The position numbers were made by a program, and so were the translations under genes. The notes under the pieces were generated by a model. The model was not told where the DNA came from. It searched no databases and saw only the letters and a list, made by a program, of their open reading frames with translations. From positions 98,897 to 162,896 of the forward strand of contig JACJXU010000005.1 in NCBI GenBank assembly GCA_020636475.1: a stretch of DNA of 64,000 nt. Reading direction: 5' to 3'. Source of the DNA: Chitinophagales bacterium (GTDB taxonomy: Bacteria > Bacteroidota > Bacteroidia > Chitinophagales > UBA2359). Positions 8,930 through 18,316 of the stretch are shown here, one piece after another; position 1 is the stretch's first letter; each line of letters starts with the position of its first letter.

Positions 8930-9232
8930 ATGAACAAGAATGTTATCGACATTTCCAGCGAAAAATTGGAAAAATCAACCGAAATTTTAAGAGCTTTGGC
9001 TCACCCTATCCGTTTGGCTGTTGTAGAATTATTATCTACCAACAAAGCAATGTCAGTTACGGAAATTTATACAGCATTATCTATTGAGCAAGCTGTAGCC
9101 TCTCATCACTTACGCATTTTAAAGGACAGAGGCGTTGTATCTTTAAGCAGAGAAGGAAGTAATTCTTTTTATTCGTTAAAGAATAGCATCTTTACTCAAA
9201 TTTTAGAGTTGATGTATAAATTAACCGCTTAA
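8930..9232 (+). CDS. ArsR-family winged-helix transcriptional regulator
   Basis: A 100-residue helix-turn-helix protein. It has the ArsR opening EILRALAHPIRLAVVELL, a recognition helix region SIEQAVASHHLRILKDRGVV and the wing SREGSNSFYSL. I chose the ATG at 8930 over an upstream TTG because the ArsR core begins right after it. There is no CxC metal-binding pair on the alpha-3 helix, so it is not an obvious metal sensor; it may sense redox state or another ligand. It is a single-gene unit closed by a strong terminator. Targets are unknown. Confidence 0.85.
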   Translation: MNKNVIDISSEKLEKSTEILRALAHPIRLAVVELLSTNKAMSVTEIYTALSIEQAVASHHLRILKDRGVVSLSREGSNSFYSLKNSIFTQILELMYKLTA

Positions 9233-9249
9233 AATATTGATATATTTCA

Positions 9250-9289
9250 AAAATAAGCCGTCTTATCTTAATAAGACGGCTTATTTTTT
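9250..9289 (+). terminator. Rho-independent terminator of the ArsR-type gene
   Basis: A perfect 15-bp inverted repeat (AATAAGCCGTCTTAT and its complement) with a 4-base loop is followed by a T run. It is one of the strongest hairpins in the window. Confidence 0.9.
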
Positions 9290-9347
9290 GCAACAATCCA
9301 CAAAGTATGTGTGTTAATAGCAGTATCATCAAATCTCTGTAATAAAG

Positions 9348-9998
9348 ATGTTATTAACTTTTTTGCTTATCCTTTTCTCCATTTTTGGTTGTACTACTAA
9401 AAATTCTCTCGTACCTATGGAAAACAATCCTGTTGCCAATCAAATAGCACCCACCACGACAAGTCCTACCGAAATAGCCACCTTGGGCGGCGGTTGTTTT
9501 TGGTGTGTTGAAGCCATTTACCTTGATCTGAAAGGCGTTTATAAAGTAAGTTCCGGCTATGCCGGCGGCAATATTAAAAACCCTACTTATCGGGAAGTAT
9601 GTAGCGGAAAAACCGGACACGCTGAAGTAATTCAAATTACTTTTAATCCGGAAGAAATTTCTTATGAAGAAATTTTAGACATCTTTTGGCATATACACAA
9701 TCCTACTACCCTCAATCAACAAGGAGCAGATGTGGGAACACAATATCGTTCGGTTATTTTTTACCACAACGAACAACAACGAGACATTGCTGAACGGAGT
9801 AAAATTGCTGCACAAAACAGCGGCTTGTGGGACGGCTATTTTGTTACAGAAATAGAACCGTTTACTAATTTTTATTCAGCCGAAGATTACCATCAAAACT
9901 ATTTCAACGAAAATCCTAACCAGCCGTATTGTGCGGCAGTAATTGCACCGAAAGTGCTTAAGTTTAGAGAGAAATATAAAGATAAGCTAAAAGAATAA
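9348..9998 (+). CDS. msrA: Peptide methionine sulfoxide reductase A, lipoprotein form
   Basis: MsrA reduces methionine-S-sulfoxide in damaged proteins. The 216-residue protein carries GGGCFWCVEA with catalytic C50 and C53, then GYAGG and the downstream HNPTTLNQQGADVGTQYRS block typical of MsrA. The N-terminus is a short hydrophobic signal ending in IFGC at residue 15, a probable lipobox, so the enzyme would be attached to the envelope and repair periplasmic or outer-membrane proteins. There is no fused MsrB domain. It is monocistronic, downstream of a terminator. Confidence 0.93.
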   Translation: MLLTFLLILFSIFGCTTKNSLVPMENNPVANQIAPTTTSPTEIATLGGGCFWCVEAIYLDLKGVYKVSSGYAGGNIKNPTYREVCSGKTGHAEVIQITFNPEEISYEEILDIFWHIHNPTTLNQQGADVGTQYRSVIFYHNEQQRDIAERSKIAAQNSGLWDGYFVTEIEPFTNFYSAEDYHQNYFNENPNQPYCAAVIAPKVLKFREKYKDKLKE

Positions 9999-10106
9999 AG
10001 TGCTTGTGGCATTGTAATTTTTTGTCAAAAATTGCTAAAATACAGAGACAATCCTTTCGCAAAGTTATTATTACACATAAAATGCTTATTTTTACAGACT
10101 TATGTG

Positions 10107-10114
10107 TAATTTTG
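10107..10114 (+). promoter_or_regulatory. -7 box TAATTTTG upstream of sppA
   Basis: TAATTTTG matches TAnnTTTG and lies 50 bases before the sppA ATG. No convincing -33 box is seen. Confidence 0.4.
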
Positions 10115-10163
10115 TGGCGACTTATTCCCTAAAAATATTTAATAATAGAAATAGAACAAATCT

Positions 10164-11927
10164 ATGTGGAGTTTTTTAAAATATGTATTAGCTACTATTG
10201 TAGGCATAATGCTGTGTTGCTTTATTTTATTCATGATTGGAAGTGGCTTAATCATGAAAGGTTTATCGGAAGAAAAAGTAAGTATTGCCGCAAATTCGGT
10301 AATGGAAATTAATTTGAGTACTCCTTTTGGCGAGCGTACCCAACAAGACCCTTTTGCCGCCTTAGAAGGTGATGAAGTGGAAGCAATAGGATTGAATGAT
10401 ATACTTGCCTCAATTGAAAAAGCCGAAACAGATAACAATATCAAAGGTATTTTTCTGAACCTAATGATAGTGAATGGCGGTATGGCAAGTATTGACGAAA
10501 TTCGCCACGCCTTAGAAAATTTCAAAAGTTCCGGTAAATTTATCATTGCCTACGGCGAAATTCTGAACCAAAAAGCCCTTTATCTTGCTTCGGTTGCCGA
10601 TGAATTTTACCTCAATCCTGTAGGAAATGTAGAACTCAAAGGCTTTAGCAGCGAAATTACTTTTTACAAAAAACTCATTGACCGCCTCGAAGTAACACCC
10701 GAATTTTTCTATGTAGGAAAATACAAAAGTTTTACCGAGCCGTACAGATTTACCGAAATGAGCGAACCCAATCGCGAGCAAAGAACTTCCTTGCTCAATG
10801 ATGTGTACAATCACTTTTTGGACTCTCTCTCCATTTCGCTCAATTATGACAAAGACAGCCTTAAAAGTGTGGTGGACAACCTGAAAGTAGATGATGCGCA
10901 AGCAGCCTTAGCACTAAAAATTGTTACCGGACTGAAATATTATGATGAAGTAACCGATGCCATAAAACAAAACATAGGTTTAAGCAAAGATGAAAAACTA
11001 TCGCTTGTTTCTATCGAAAAATATCGTACCACTTTAAGCGATGCTATAGCTTACAAGGCAGACAAAATAGCGATGGTATATGCCGAAGGCGATATTGTTT
11101 CCGGCGAAGGCGAAGAAACTCAAATAGGCTCGGAGAGATTTCGTAAGGCATTGGAAAAAGTGCGCGAAGACGATAAAGTAAAAGCAGTAGTATTGCGCGT
11201 AAACTCTCCCGGCGGTAGTGCTTTAGCTTCCGAAATTATTTTGCGCGAATTGCAATTAATAAAACAAACCGGAAAACCTGTAGTGGTTTCTATGGGCGAT
11301 GTGGCTGCTTCGGGCGGATATTATATTTCTTGCCAAGCCGATTCTATTTTTGCACAAGCCAATACTATTACCGGCTCTATTGGCGTTTTTGGTATTTTTC
11401 CGATAATAGATAAATTTTTAGATAATAAATTGGGTATTACCACCGACCGTGTAAAAACAGGACCCTACGCCGACTTCATGAGTACTATCAGTCGTCCGCT
11501 AACCGACCCTGAGCGGGTAATTATTCAAAACAATGTGGACAATGTTTACGACCAATTTTTGACTAATGTATCAAAAGGTCGCCGTATGAGTGCCGACAGC
11601 GTGCACCAAATAGCGCAAGGACGTGTGTGGACAGGTACGCAAGCACTTGCCAATGGTTTGGTGGACAAAATTGGCAATATACAAGATGCAGTGGACTGCG
11701 CCGCGCGTATGGCAAATATTTCCGAATATCGCATTAGTGCTTATCCACGCCAAGAAGACCCTTTTACGCGTATCGTAAACAAACTTACCGGAAATGACGG
11801 CGACCAAGCAAAAGCATTGCTGAAAAAAGAATTGGGTGCATATTACAAATATGTAAAAGAAATGCAGCAATTAACCCAAAATTCCGGCATACAAATGCGT
11901 TTGCCCTACGAAATTGTTATTGAATAA
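10164..11927 (+). CDS. sppA: Signal peptide peptidase SppA, long (67K) type
   Basis: SppA degrades cleaved signal peptides in the membrane. The 587-residue protein has one N-terminal membrane anchor (residues about 8-30) and two tandem S49 domains, the double-length form found in E. coli and bacteroidetes. The Ser/Lys dyad is visible: K188 in GKYKSFTEP in the N-terminal half and S383 in GDVAASGGYYIS in the C-terminal half. Both are needed because each active site is shared between subunits. The glycine-rich VNSPGGSALAS loop is intact. Confidence 0.95.
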   Translation: MWSFLKYVLATIVGIMLCCFILFMIGSGLIMKGLSEEKVSIAANSVMEINLSTPFGERTQQDPFAALEGDEVEAIGLNDILASIEKAETDNNIKGIFLNLMIVNGGMASIDEIRHALENFKSSGKFIIAYGEILNQKALYLASVADEFYLNPVGNVELKGFSSEITFYKKLIDRLEVTPEFFYVGKYKSFTEPYRFTEMSEPNREQRTSLLNDVYNHFLDSLSISLNYDKDSLKSVVDNLKVDDAQAALALKIVTGLKYYDEVTDAIKQNIGLSKDEKLSLVSIEKYRTTLSDAIAYKADKIAMVYAEGDIVSGEGEETQIGSERFRKALEKVREDDKVKAVVLRVNSPGGSALASEIILRELQLIKQTGKPVVVSMGDVAASGGYYISCQADSIFAQANTITGSIGVFGIFPIIDKFLDNKLGITTDRVKTGPYADFMSTISRPLTDPERVIIQNNVDNVYDQFLTNVSKGRRMSADSVHQIAQGRVWTGTQALANGLVDKIGNIQDAVDCAARMANISEYRISAYPRQEDPFTRIVNKLTGNDGDQAKALLKKELGAYYKYVKEMQQLTQNSGIQMRLPYEIVIE

Positions 11928-11944
11928 CTTCTTAGCTTTTCCAG

Positions 11945-12940
11945 ATGGTTATCAATGAACAAATTAAAGTCCAAATTTGGGCAGTTGTTATTGGTGTTGT
12001 CTTGTGGCTCATTAAAATTTGGGCATATTTTCTTACTTTTTCCAATGCAATATTAACCGATGCACTTGAAGGCATTGTAAATGTAGTAGCGGGTGTATTC
12101 ACTTTGTACAGTCTTATCATTTCGGCGAAGCCTCGCGACCACGACCACCCTTACGGTCATGGAAAAATTGAATTTATTTCCGCAGGCTTTGAAGGCGCAC
12201 TTATATTTACTGCCGGAACGCTCATTTTTGCCAAAGCCATTTATAACTTTTGGGTACCCAATCAATTACAAGAAATAGATGCGGGTTTGTGGCTGACGGT
12301 TTTGGCGGGAGGAATAAATTTTGCTTTAGGTTATTACCTGTTACAAAAAGGTAGGCAACAACGCTCTTTACCCTTAGAAGCCGGCGGCAAACACTTGCTT
12401 ACCGATGCTTATACTTCTTTGGTACTTATAGTAGGATTAGCCCTTATTTGGATTACAGGCTACACAATTATCGATAATATTTTGGCATTGGCACTGGGCG
12501 CAATGATTATTTATACGGGTTATAAAATTATGCGAAGCTCTATCGCCGGAATAATGGACGAAGCCGATAAGCGACTTATTGACGAATTGATAGACGTATT
12601 ACAAGCAAACCGACTTGAGCAATGGGTAGATATTCATAATTTGCGGGTAATAAAATACGGCAACACCATACACATAGATTGTCATTTAACACTGCCTTGG
12701 TATTATTCCGTAGAGCAGGCACACCACGAAGTAGATAATTGTGGCGAATTGGTGAATGCACACGGGGCTTCAAATGTAGAGTTGTTTATCCATGTAGATC
12801 CTTGTTTGCCGCAGTCTTGCAAAATTTGTAAGCTGGCAAACTGTGCAGAACGCCGCTATCCTTTCGAGCAAACGCTGTTGTGGAATTTTCATAATGTTAC
12901 ACTCAATCAACGCCACAGCATGCATAGTTTGCAGGAGTAA
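11945..12940 (+). CDS. Cation diffusion facilitator (Zn/Fe/Co-type) with Cys-rich tail
   Basis: A 331-residue CDF transporter that should export divalent metals from the cytoplasm in exchange for protons. Membrane segments alternate through residue 210. Metal-binding motifs are DALEG in helix 2, the HDHPYGHGKIE loop between helices 2 and 3, and HLLTDAYTS in helix 5. The cytoplasmic domain (about 215-300) ends in an unusual cysteine-rich stretch (PCLPQSCKICKLANC, four Cys in about 14 residues) that could bind metal and tune activity. It begins 17 bases after sppA on the same strand. The exact metal is not predictable. Confidence 0.88.
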   Translation: MVINEQIKVQIWAVVIGVVLWLIKIWAYFLTFSNAILTDALEGIVNVVAGVFTLYSLIISAKPRDHDHPYGHGKIEFISAGFEGALIFTAGTLIFAKAIYNFWVPNQLQEIDAGLWLTVLAGGINFALGYYLLQKGRQQRSLPLEAGGKHLLTDAYTSLVLIVGLALIWITGYTIIDNILALALGAMIIYTGYKIMRSSIAGIMDEADKRLIDELIDVLQANRLEQWVDIHNLRVIKYGNTIHIDCHLTLPWYYSVEQAHHEVDNCGELVNAHGASNVELFIHVDPCLPQSCKICKLANCAERRYPFEQTLLWNFHNVTLNQRHSMHSLQE

Positions 12941-13005
12941 TTTGGGGTGAAAAGTTTCCAGATTTTTTATTTTTTTATACAGGCGTTTTTGCTGCAAAAT
13001 CGAAC

Positions 13006-13013
13006 TATATTTG
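13006..13013 (+). promoter_or_regulatory. -7 box TATATTTG upstream of the 2OG oxygenase
   Basis: TATATTTG matches TAnnTTTG 20 bases before the start codon. A TTTG at 12988-12991 is closer than the usual 19-base spacing, so only the -7 box is supported. Confidence 0.4.
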
Positions 13014-13032
13014 TCGGCTAATTTGATACTTT

Positions 13033-13665
13033 ATGGAGTTTTTCTTTGAAGAAAAAGATGCTTTACAAATTGCCACCGACCTTGCCGAAAAAGGCTATTA
13101 TTTTCAACCAAATTTTTTACCCGAAACTGCCGTCAATACTATTCGAGCCTTAGCACTTCAATATTTCCAGAATGGCGAAATGCACCGTGCCGGCGTGGGA
13201 AAAATGCACTTGCATCAAGTAAATAGTGCGGTGCGCGGCGATTGGGTACATTGGATTGACAACAAGTCGGAAGAATTGCCGGAACTACAATATTTTTTTG
13301 CCAAAATAGATGTGCTTATTATGCTTGTACGGCGATATTGTTTTTTGGCGATTAAGGATTACGAAACACATTTTGCCATATATCCACCCAATACTTTTTA
13401 CAAACGGCATTCCGACCGTTTTAAGTTGCAGCAGCACAGAATGTTGTCGTTTGTGTGTTATTTAAACCCAGACTGGCAGGAAAATCAAGGCGGACAGTTG
13501 CAGCTCTACTTGCCCGATGGCAGTACGCAGCGAATAAATCCGCAAGCCGGAAATTTTATTTGTTTTCGCAGCGAAATAGAACACGAAGTGCTTATGGCAC
13601 ATGCGCATCGTTATAGCATTACCGGCTGGATGCTCGACCAATACAAAGAACTTACTTTTTTGTAA
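13033..13665 (+). CDS. 2-oxoglutarate/Fe(II)-dependent oxygenase, prolyl-4-hydroxylase-like
   Basis: The 210-residue protein has the double-stranded beta-helix signature of Fe(II)/2OG enzymes. There is an HSD facial pair in FYKRHSDRF, a GGQLQLYLPDG strand, and the distal histidine in SEIEHEVL followed by an arginine in HRYSITGW that would hold 2-oxoglutarate. It resembles the SM-20/PHD prolyl-hydroxylase-like subgroup of bacterial proteins. In other bacteria such enzymes hydroxylate EF-Tu, but the substrate here is not known. It appears to be a single gene. Confidence 0.85.
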   Translation: MEFFFEEKDALQIATDLAEKGYYFQPNFLPETAVNTIRALALQYFQNGEMHRAGVGKMHLHQVNSAVRGDWVHWIDNKSEELPELQYFFAKIDVLIMLVRRYCFLAIKDYETHFAIYPPNTFYKRHSDRFKLQQHRMLSFVCYLNPDWQENQGGQLQLYLPDGSTQRINPQAGNFICFRSEIEHEVLMAHAHRYSITGWMLDQYKELTFL

Positions 13666-13674
13666 GGCTGATGT

Positions 13675-13974
13675 TTAGTTGAGCGATATAAAAGGTAGCT
13701 GGTTGTAAGCAATGTGTTCATTAAACTCCAAACTATAAAACCTGAAGTGCAGAAACTGCGCCAAAGGCATTTCTTTCAGTTCCTCGCGAAGAGCTTGTTC
13801 ATTTTCAATAGAAAAACTTGCCCAAATTTTTCGTCTGTTTTCCGCCAAGGCGTAGCTGACCAATTTTTGTTGGGAAAACATATCGCTTACCCATTGCCGT
13901 TGTTGCGGGATAAGCGTCATAAATGTATGCGTAAGCACCGAAGGCAAGTCCATTTCAACCATAAATTCTCGCAT
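13675..13974 (-). CDS. Small protein of the muconolactone-isomerase-like (ferredoxin-like fold) kind
   Basis: A 99-residue protein beginning MREFMVEMDLP, with a central VSYALAENRRKIWASFS strand and a second half of EELKEMPLAQFLHFRFYSL. The pattern is like YCII/muconolactone-delta-isomerase-type alpha/beta-barrel proteins, which often are small dimers with unclear roles. It ends 10 bases from the convergent oxygenase. The catalytic function cannot be assigned. Confidence 0.65.
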   Translation of the reverse strand: MREFMVEMDLPSVLTHTFMTLIPQQRQWVSDMFSQQKLVSYALAENRRKIWASFSIENEQALREELKEMPLAQFLHFRFYSLEFNEHIAYNQLPFISLN

Positions 13975-14092
13975 AGAGCACCTTTAGATTATTGAAAATA
14001 TAACAAATGATAGCCTAAGTAATTACTTTTTTGTTACATTTCAAAAAAAGCAAAGAATAAAATTGCAAAAGCGTAGCTTATCGGCATAAAAT

Positions 14093-14887
14093 TTAGATAA
14101 TTCCGATACTTTTTTGTTGTACCCAAGCCGTTTTTCCCGAATTGGTTTGTATCAACGCCCAATCGGCAGTTTTTTGTAAAAAATGTACCTTTTCGCCCGC
14201 CGCAACAGCACCTATAACAATACTGTTTTCTGCCGGACCATCGTGCAAGGATACATTGGCAGCCAAAATAATAGCTTCTTTTTGTGAAAACAAGGCATTG
14301 GCGCGGCTGTACGAACTCCACGCAAAAACACCCGCCAACAACAAACTTATGATAGCACCAAGCAAGTATTTTTGCTGTGTTTTTATGCTAATTGCCGTCC
14401 AATATCGCCACAAAGCATAGGCTGCCACGTACAAGCCAATCAGCAACAATATTGCCCAAAGTAGCGGTGTTCCCATTTGCCAGAATGTCTGTAAAATACG
14501 AAGCCTATTATGGTCAAAATTTGGAGAATTGTGTAAGTCCGCCTTATCTAAACAAAGTGCCAAATTTTGTTTTGCTGCATCAAAATTGGGCGAAATTTTC
14601 AAGGCTTTTTCATAGTGCAAAATCGCCTGCGGAAGGCTGTCGGTTTTGTAGTAGCAGTTTGCCAGATTGTAATGCAAAAGTGCATTAGTATCGCCAATAG
14701 AATCCAACAAACTTGTGTAAGTAGCAATGGCTTGCGGATAGTTTTTTTCTTGATAAGCAGCATTTGCCGCAGAAAAACGTTCAGCTGTGTTTTCGGCTCG
14801 GTTGATGGTACTAAAAACGCTTAGTAAAAAAACAATGAAGCCTATTTTTTTAAAAAAAGTAAATTGCATATAGGGCAAAATTAGCAC
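14093..14887 (-). CDS. batE: BatE-like TPR/SH3 membrane protein (aerotolerance-type)
   Basis: The 264-residue protein has a signal peptide, two or three TPR repeats (about residues 35-115, with NAAYQEKNYPQAIATY and YNLANCYYKTDSLPQAILHYEKAL), two membrane helices (about 140-160 and 175-195) and a C-terminal bacterial SH3 domain (GAVAAGEKVHFLQ...WVQQKS). This is the layout of BatE in the bacteroidete Bat operon, where it works with VWA-domain Bat proteins. No other bat gene is nearby, so the symbol is by architecture only. An ATG at 14869 gives a shorter, better signal peptide (MQFTFFKKIG) and may be the real start. Confidence 0.75.
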   Translation of the reverse strand: MLILPYMQFTFFKKIGFIVFLLSVFSTINRAENTAERFSAANAAYQEKNYPQAIATYTSLLDSIGDTNALLHYNLANCYYKTDSLPQAILHYEKALKISPNFDAAKQNLALCLDKADLHNSPNFDHNRLRILQTFWQMGTPLLWAILLLIGLYVAAYALWRYWTAISIKTQQKYLLGAIISLLLAGVFAWSSYSRANALFSQKEAIILAANVSLHDGPAENSIVIGAVAAGEKVHFLQKTADWALIQTNSGKTAWVQQKSIGII

Positions 14888-15013
14888 ATTATATTTTTTT
14901 GAACATTTTATCCATAAAATAAGCTAAAAAGAAGGAGAGAATTAAATTTTTTTAACGGAAAAGGCGAAGCAAAAAATAAAAATCAAGAAAAGGAATTTAT
15001 CAACAAAAAGCAC

Positions 15014-15021
15014 TACATTTG
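15014..15021 (+). promoter_or_regulatory. -7 box TACATTTG of tRNA-Thr
   Basis: TACATTTG lies 12 bases before the mature 5' end of the tRNA, a distance that suits a short pre-tRNA leader. The -33 region has only TTTA at 14996-14999. Confidence 0.5.
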
Positions 15022-15033
15022 AGAAACAAAATC

Positions 15034-15106
<73 letters not shown>

Positions 15107-15256
15107 CATTTTCTTCATCTATCGCCCCATTTTCACATTTTTAAGGAGAATATTCATAAAATAATTCAAAAATAAGCAACAAATTGGCTTATTTTCCTAC
15201 GAAATAGCCCTAATTTTACCCCAAAATTTTAAAACGATAAAAAAAAAGATACTCCT

Positions 15257-16762
15257 ATGGCTTTAAGCGAACAGGAAATAACCAGACGCGAAAAACTAAA
15301 AAGTTTACACGAGTTAGGCATTGACCCTTATCCGGCACCACTTTATCCGGTGAATATTGATGCAAAAACGGTTTTGGAAACTTATGATGCTGAAAAAAAT
15401 CCGCTTTCGGACGTGTGTTTAGCCGGAAGGTTGATGATGATACGCGACATGGGAAAAGCCTCTTTTGCCGAGTTGCAAGATACTTCGGGGCGTATTCAGT
15501 TGTACGTCAATCGCGATGAAATATGTCCCGGCGAAGATAAAACGCTTTACAATCGTGTATTTAAAAAACTTTTGGACATTGGCGATTTTATTGGCGTAAA
15601 AGGTTATGTGTTTAAAACCAAAGTGGGCGAAACGTCTATTCATGTGCAAAGCCTTACGCTCTTGAGCAAATCTTTGCGCCCTTTGCCTATTGTAAAAGTA
15701 GATGCTGACGGCAAAACCCACGATGCTTTTGTGAACCCGGAATTGCGCTATCGGCAGCGATATGTCGATTTGGTGGTAAATCCGCAGGTGCGCGAAACTT
15801 TTATTAAGCGTTCAAAACTCATTCAGTCTATGCGCGAGTTTATGATGCAGCACCATTATTTGGAAGTAGAAACGCCCGTTTTGCAACCGATTCACGGTGG
15901 TGCGGCGGCGCGTCCGTTTAAAACGCACCACAACACACTCGACCGCACATATTATTTGCGTATTGCCAACGAATTGTACCTCAAAAGACTTATTGTGGGT
16001 GGTTTTGATGGTGTTTTTGAGTTTGCCAAAGATTTTAGAAATGAAGGAATGAGCCGTTTTCACAATCCCGAATTTACCTTGATGGAACTCTATGTTGCCT
16101 ATAAAGACTATTTTTGGATGATGGATTTTGCGGAGGCAATGATTGAAAAAGCCGCCATTGATGTAACGGGTAGCACCGAAATACAAGTGGGAGAAAATAT
16201 AATTAGTTTCAAACGCCCTTGGAAACGCTTCACTATGTACGAAGCGATTGAACATTATACAGGCGTGGATATCAGCAGTTACGGCGAAGATGAATTGCGC
16301 GCATTGGCGAAAAAACTGCATATTCACGTGGACAATACGATGGGCAAAGCCAAACTCATTGACGAAATATTTGGTGCGGAGGTAGAGCCGAAACTCATTC
16401 AGCCTACTTTTATTACCGATTATCCGGTGGAAATGTCGCCGCTAACCAAAAAACACCGCAGCAAAGAAGGTTTGGTGGAGCGTTTTGAGGCAATTTGCAA
16501 TGCCAAAGAAATAATGAATGCGTATTCGGAGCTAAATGACCCTATTGACCAACGGGCGCGTTTTGAGGAACAGTTGGAACTGGCAGCGCGTGGAGACGAA
16601 GAGGCGATGGCGATGGACGAAGATTTTTTGCGTGCACTCGAATACGGAATGCCGCCCACCAGCGGAATTGGCATTGGTATAGACCGTTTGGCAATGATTA
16701 TCACCAACGCGCCTTCTATACAAGATGTTATTTTCTTTCCGCAAATGCGAGACGAAGAGTAG
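15257..16762 (+). CDS. lysS: Lysyl-tRNA synthetase, class II
   Basis: Charges tRNA-Lys. The 501-residue protein has an N-terminal OB-fold anticodon-binding domain (about 55-160, [21 protein letters not shown]) and a class II catalytic core with motif 1 ([14 protein letters not shown]), motif 2 ([14 protein letters not shown]) and motif 3 ([11 protein letters not shown]). ATG at 15257 is preceded by an A-rich leader, as is usual here. Length is normal. It is monocistronic and closed by a hairpin terminator. Confidence 0.97.
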   Translation: MALSEQEITRREKLKSLHELGIDPYPAPLYPVNIDAKTVLETYDAEKNPLSDVCLAGRLMMIRDMGKASFAELQDTSGRIQLYVNRDEICPGEDKTLYNRVFKKLLDIGDFIGVKGYVFKTKVGETSIHVQSLTLLSKSLRPLPIVKVDADGKTHDAFVNPELRYRQRYVDLVVNPQVRETFIKRSKLIQSMREFMMQHHYLEVETPVLQPIHGGAAARPFKTHHNTLDRTYYLRIANELYLKRLIVGGFDGVFEFAKDFRNEGMSRFHNPEFTLMELYVAYKDYFWMMDFAEAMIEKAAIDVTGSTEIQVGENIISFKRPWKRFTMYEAIEHYTGVDISSYGEDELRALAKKLHIHVDNTMGKAKLIDEIFGAEVEPKLIQPTFITDYPVEMSPLTKKHRSKEGLVERFEAICNAKEIMNAYSELNDPIDQRARFEEQLELAARGDEEAMAMDEDFLRALEYGMPPTSGIGIGIDRLAMIITNAPSIQDVIFFPQMRDEE

Positions 16763-16790
16763 AAAAGTAAAAAAAATTGTGTGAAAATTT

Positions 16791-16841
16791 AGTTCCCCAA
16801 TATGCTTCGGGTTTTGTCGGAGTGTGTTGGGGGAATTTTTA
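16791..16841 (+). terminator. Terminator of lysS
   Basis: TTCCCCAA and its complement TTGGGGGAA flank a 26-base loop that can itself fold, followed by TTTTT. It lies 30-80 bases after the lysS stop. Confidence 0.75.
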
Positions 16842-16858
16842 TATACTTGTTGCTTTTA

Positions 16859-16951
16859 AGTACTTGGACAAAAGAAAACCAGTGTAAATTATTGATATTC
16901 CTTAGCAAATTATGGAAATCAATACCTGATTTCTTTGGGTAGTTAAGTACT
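16859..16951. mobile_element. 93-bp MITE derived from the IS630-type element
   Basis: The element starts AGTACTTGGACAAAAGAAA and ends GGGTAGTTAAGTACT, and is flanked on both sides by TA (16857-16858 and 16952-16953), the target duplication used by IS630/Tc1-type elements. About 30 bases at the left match the left end of the IS630 at 20421, and about 60 at the right match its right end, with nothing between them. It is therefore an internally deleted, non-autonomous copy. It sits at the edge of the toxin/immunity island. Confidence 0.8.
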
Positions 16952-16962
16952 TAATTGGTGGA

Positions 16963-17442
16963 TTACACATCATTTGCAGGTGTGTCTAAATGATATAAAT
17001 TGAATTTTTTAAATAAATCAGAAGCAGTTTTATTGCCTTTGCGAGCATCCTCATATACTTCTTGGCTAATTTCAAATTTACGACTTCCACCACCTTGTGT
17101 ATCAAGCTGATACTCTAAGAAATATTTTGCTCTTTCTTTGCTGACTATAAATTCTCTGCCATAAAATGTATTTTCTGTATTAACACTCTCTCTCCTGGTC
17201 AGTGTTATATCGGTTGGTTTAGTCCATTTTATAAGAAAGTTTAGCAGATTATACTCTTTGAATAGTGTTAATATTTTACATTCGCCGTTTTTCACTGCTT
17301 TGAATATTTGTTCGGTTATTTTAACCGTTTGTTCTTTTGTAAATATTGTATTTTCAAGTGGCTTGGTATCTAAGAAATATTCCGAGCCATCCGTCCATAC
17401 AATCCATCCGTTATCAAGTTTGTATTGTTCTTTATTATGCAT
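16963..17442 (-). CDS. Putative immunity-array protein, 159 aa, unknown family
   Basis: I do not recognise a named family. The protein is soluble, without signal peptide or membrane segment, and has a mixed charged composition. A first half (DNGWIVWTDGSEYFLD) and a repeated theme of a tyrosine-rich segment plus FKKFNLYHL suggest two related subdomains: ILTLFKEYNLLNFL near residue 60 and DLFKKFNLYHL near the end. It is the last gene of the minus-strand array of small proteins following toxin tails, 28 bases after the previous gene, but has no tail of its own directly upstream. A role as an immunity protein is inferred from position only. Base composition is AT-rich. Confidence 0.6.
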   Translation of the reverse strand: MHNKEQYKLDNGWIVWTDGSEYFLDTKPLENTIFTKEQTVKITEQIFKAVKNGECKILTLFKEYNLLNFLIKWTKPTDITLTRRESVNTENTFYGREFIVSKERAKYFLEYQLDTQGGGSRKFEISQEVYEDARKGNKTASDLFKKFNLYHLDTPANDV

Positions 17443-17470
17443 AATTTAAAAGGGAAAGTAGTATAATATA

Positions 17471-17950
17471 TTAGCAATTATTATTATAAAGTTTTAGTAG
17501 TTCTTTATTAATAGCTTCCCCTTTCTTTTTCAACCAATATAAGTATTCATCAATTTTCAATCCATTATTGATATAGTTTACTAGTCCATCAGAATTGAGA
17601 ATTGTTATTAAGTAGTCAAAAATTATGTATTGATTACTAGTATAATAGTATTTGTAATTGTTTTTATGGAGTGTTTCTACGTATTTTTTAAAATTTCCAT
17701 TCAAGAAGTAATCAAAAGTAGGAGTTAACTGGATCATATGTTCAGCATTAATAATTCCTGTTAAATCCAATATATAAGCCGATAAAAATCTATCTTGTAC
17801 TTCATAATGAAATAAGAGGTTACAATATTCAAAATGTAGAATGGCTGTAGAAGATTTAATTTCTAAAAAATTAAATTCTTCAATTCTAAATAGCAATGGG
17901 CTTAAGTACTCAACCATTCCCGACCAGTCTATAATAGGTGTATTATACAT
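17471..17950 (-). CDS. Putative immunity protein, 159 aa, partner of toxin tail at 17955-18300
   Basis: Small cytoplasmic protein with many aromatic residues (KYYYTSNQYIIFDYL) and no known domain that I can name. Its ATG is four bases after the stop of the toxin tail at 17955, the spacing expected for a translationally coupled toxin-immunity pair. DNA is strongly AT-rich compared with flanking housekeeping genes, as often seen in horizontally moved immunity genes. Function inferred from context. Confidence 0.65.
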   Translation of the reverse strand: MYNTPIIDWSGMVEYLSPLLFRIEEFNFLEIKSSTAILHFEYCNLLFHYEVQDRFLSAYILDLTGIINAEHMIQLTPTFDYFLNGNFKKYVETLHKNNYKYYYTSNQYIIFDYLITILNSDGLVNYINNGLKIDEYLYWLKKKGEAINKELLKLYNNNC

Positions 17951-17954
17951 AAAT

Positions 17955-18300
17955 TTATTTTACAAATTGAAATAATGTCGAATTCCAAGTATATCCTAGT
18001 TGCCCCAACCTTTCCACTTCTCTGCCAAAGAAGGATAATCCATTTGTAGGGTTTCCGCCTTTATAAATATTGTCAAAGTTTAATGGATCAGAAACAACTC
18101 TAATAATATCTCCACGACTTGCAGCAGCATCCAACCAAGGTTTATTTATTTGATCCCAAACTTGTTGATCTGACCAGCCTTGCGTATTGGTAAGGTCATT
18201 TAATACATTAACACCTGCCGGATTATCGCCTGATTTAGTAAGTCCTGATTCAATTAAATCTTTTGTCCCAGTTCCTCCGGGAGGATTCCATTTTCCTGAT
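17955..18300 (-). pseudogene. Headless polymorphic-toxin tail (cassette 6)
   Basis: Reading the minus strand, an open frame enters from the end of the upstream immunity gene and gives GKWNPPGGTGTKDLIESGL, then QQVWDQINKPWLDAAASRGD, VVSDP, LSFFGREVERLG and a terminal FQFVK before the stop at 17955. This is the same domain as the last 110 residues of the 915-aa toxin. It has no signal, no N-terminal region and no clear start codon. Positions 18172-18297 are virtually identical to 22779-22904 of the full-length toxin. It is thus an orphan cassette that needs recombination with the full-length gene to be delivered. Confidence 0.8.
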
Positions 18301-18316
18301 TTTTTTTCATAATAGA

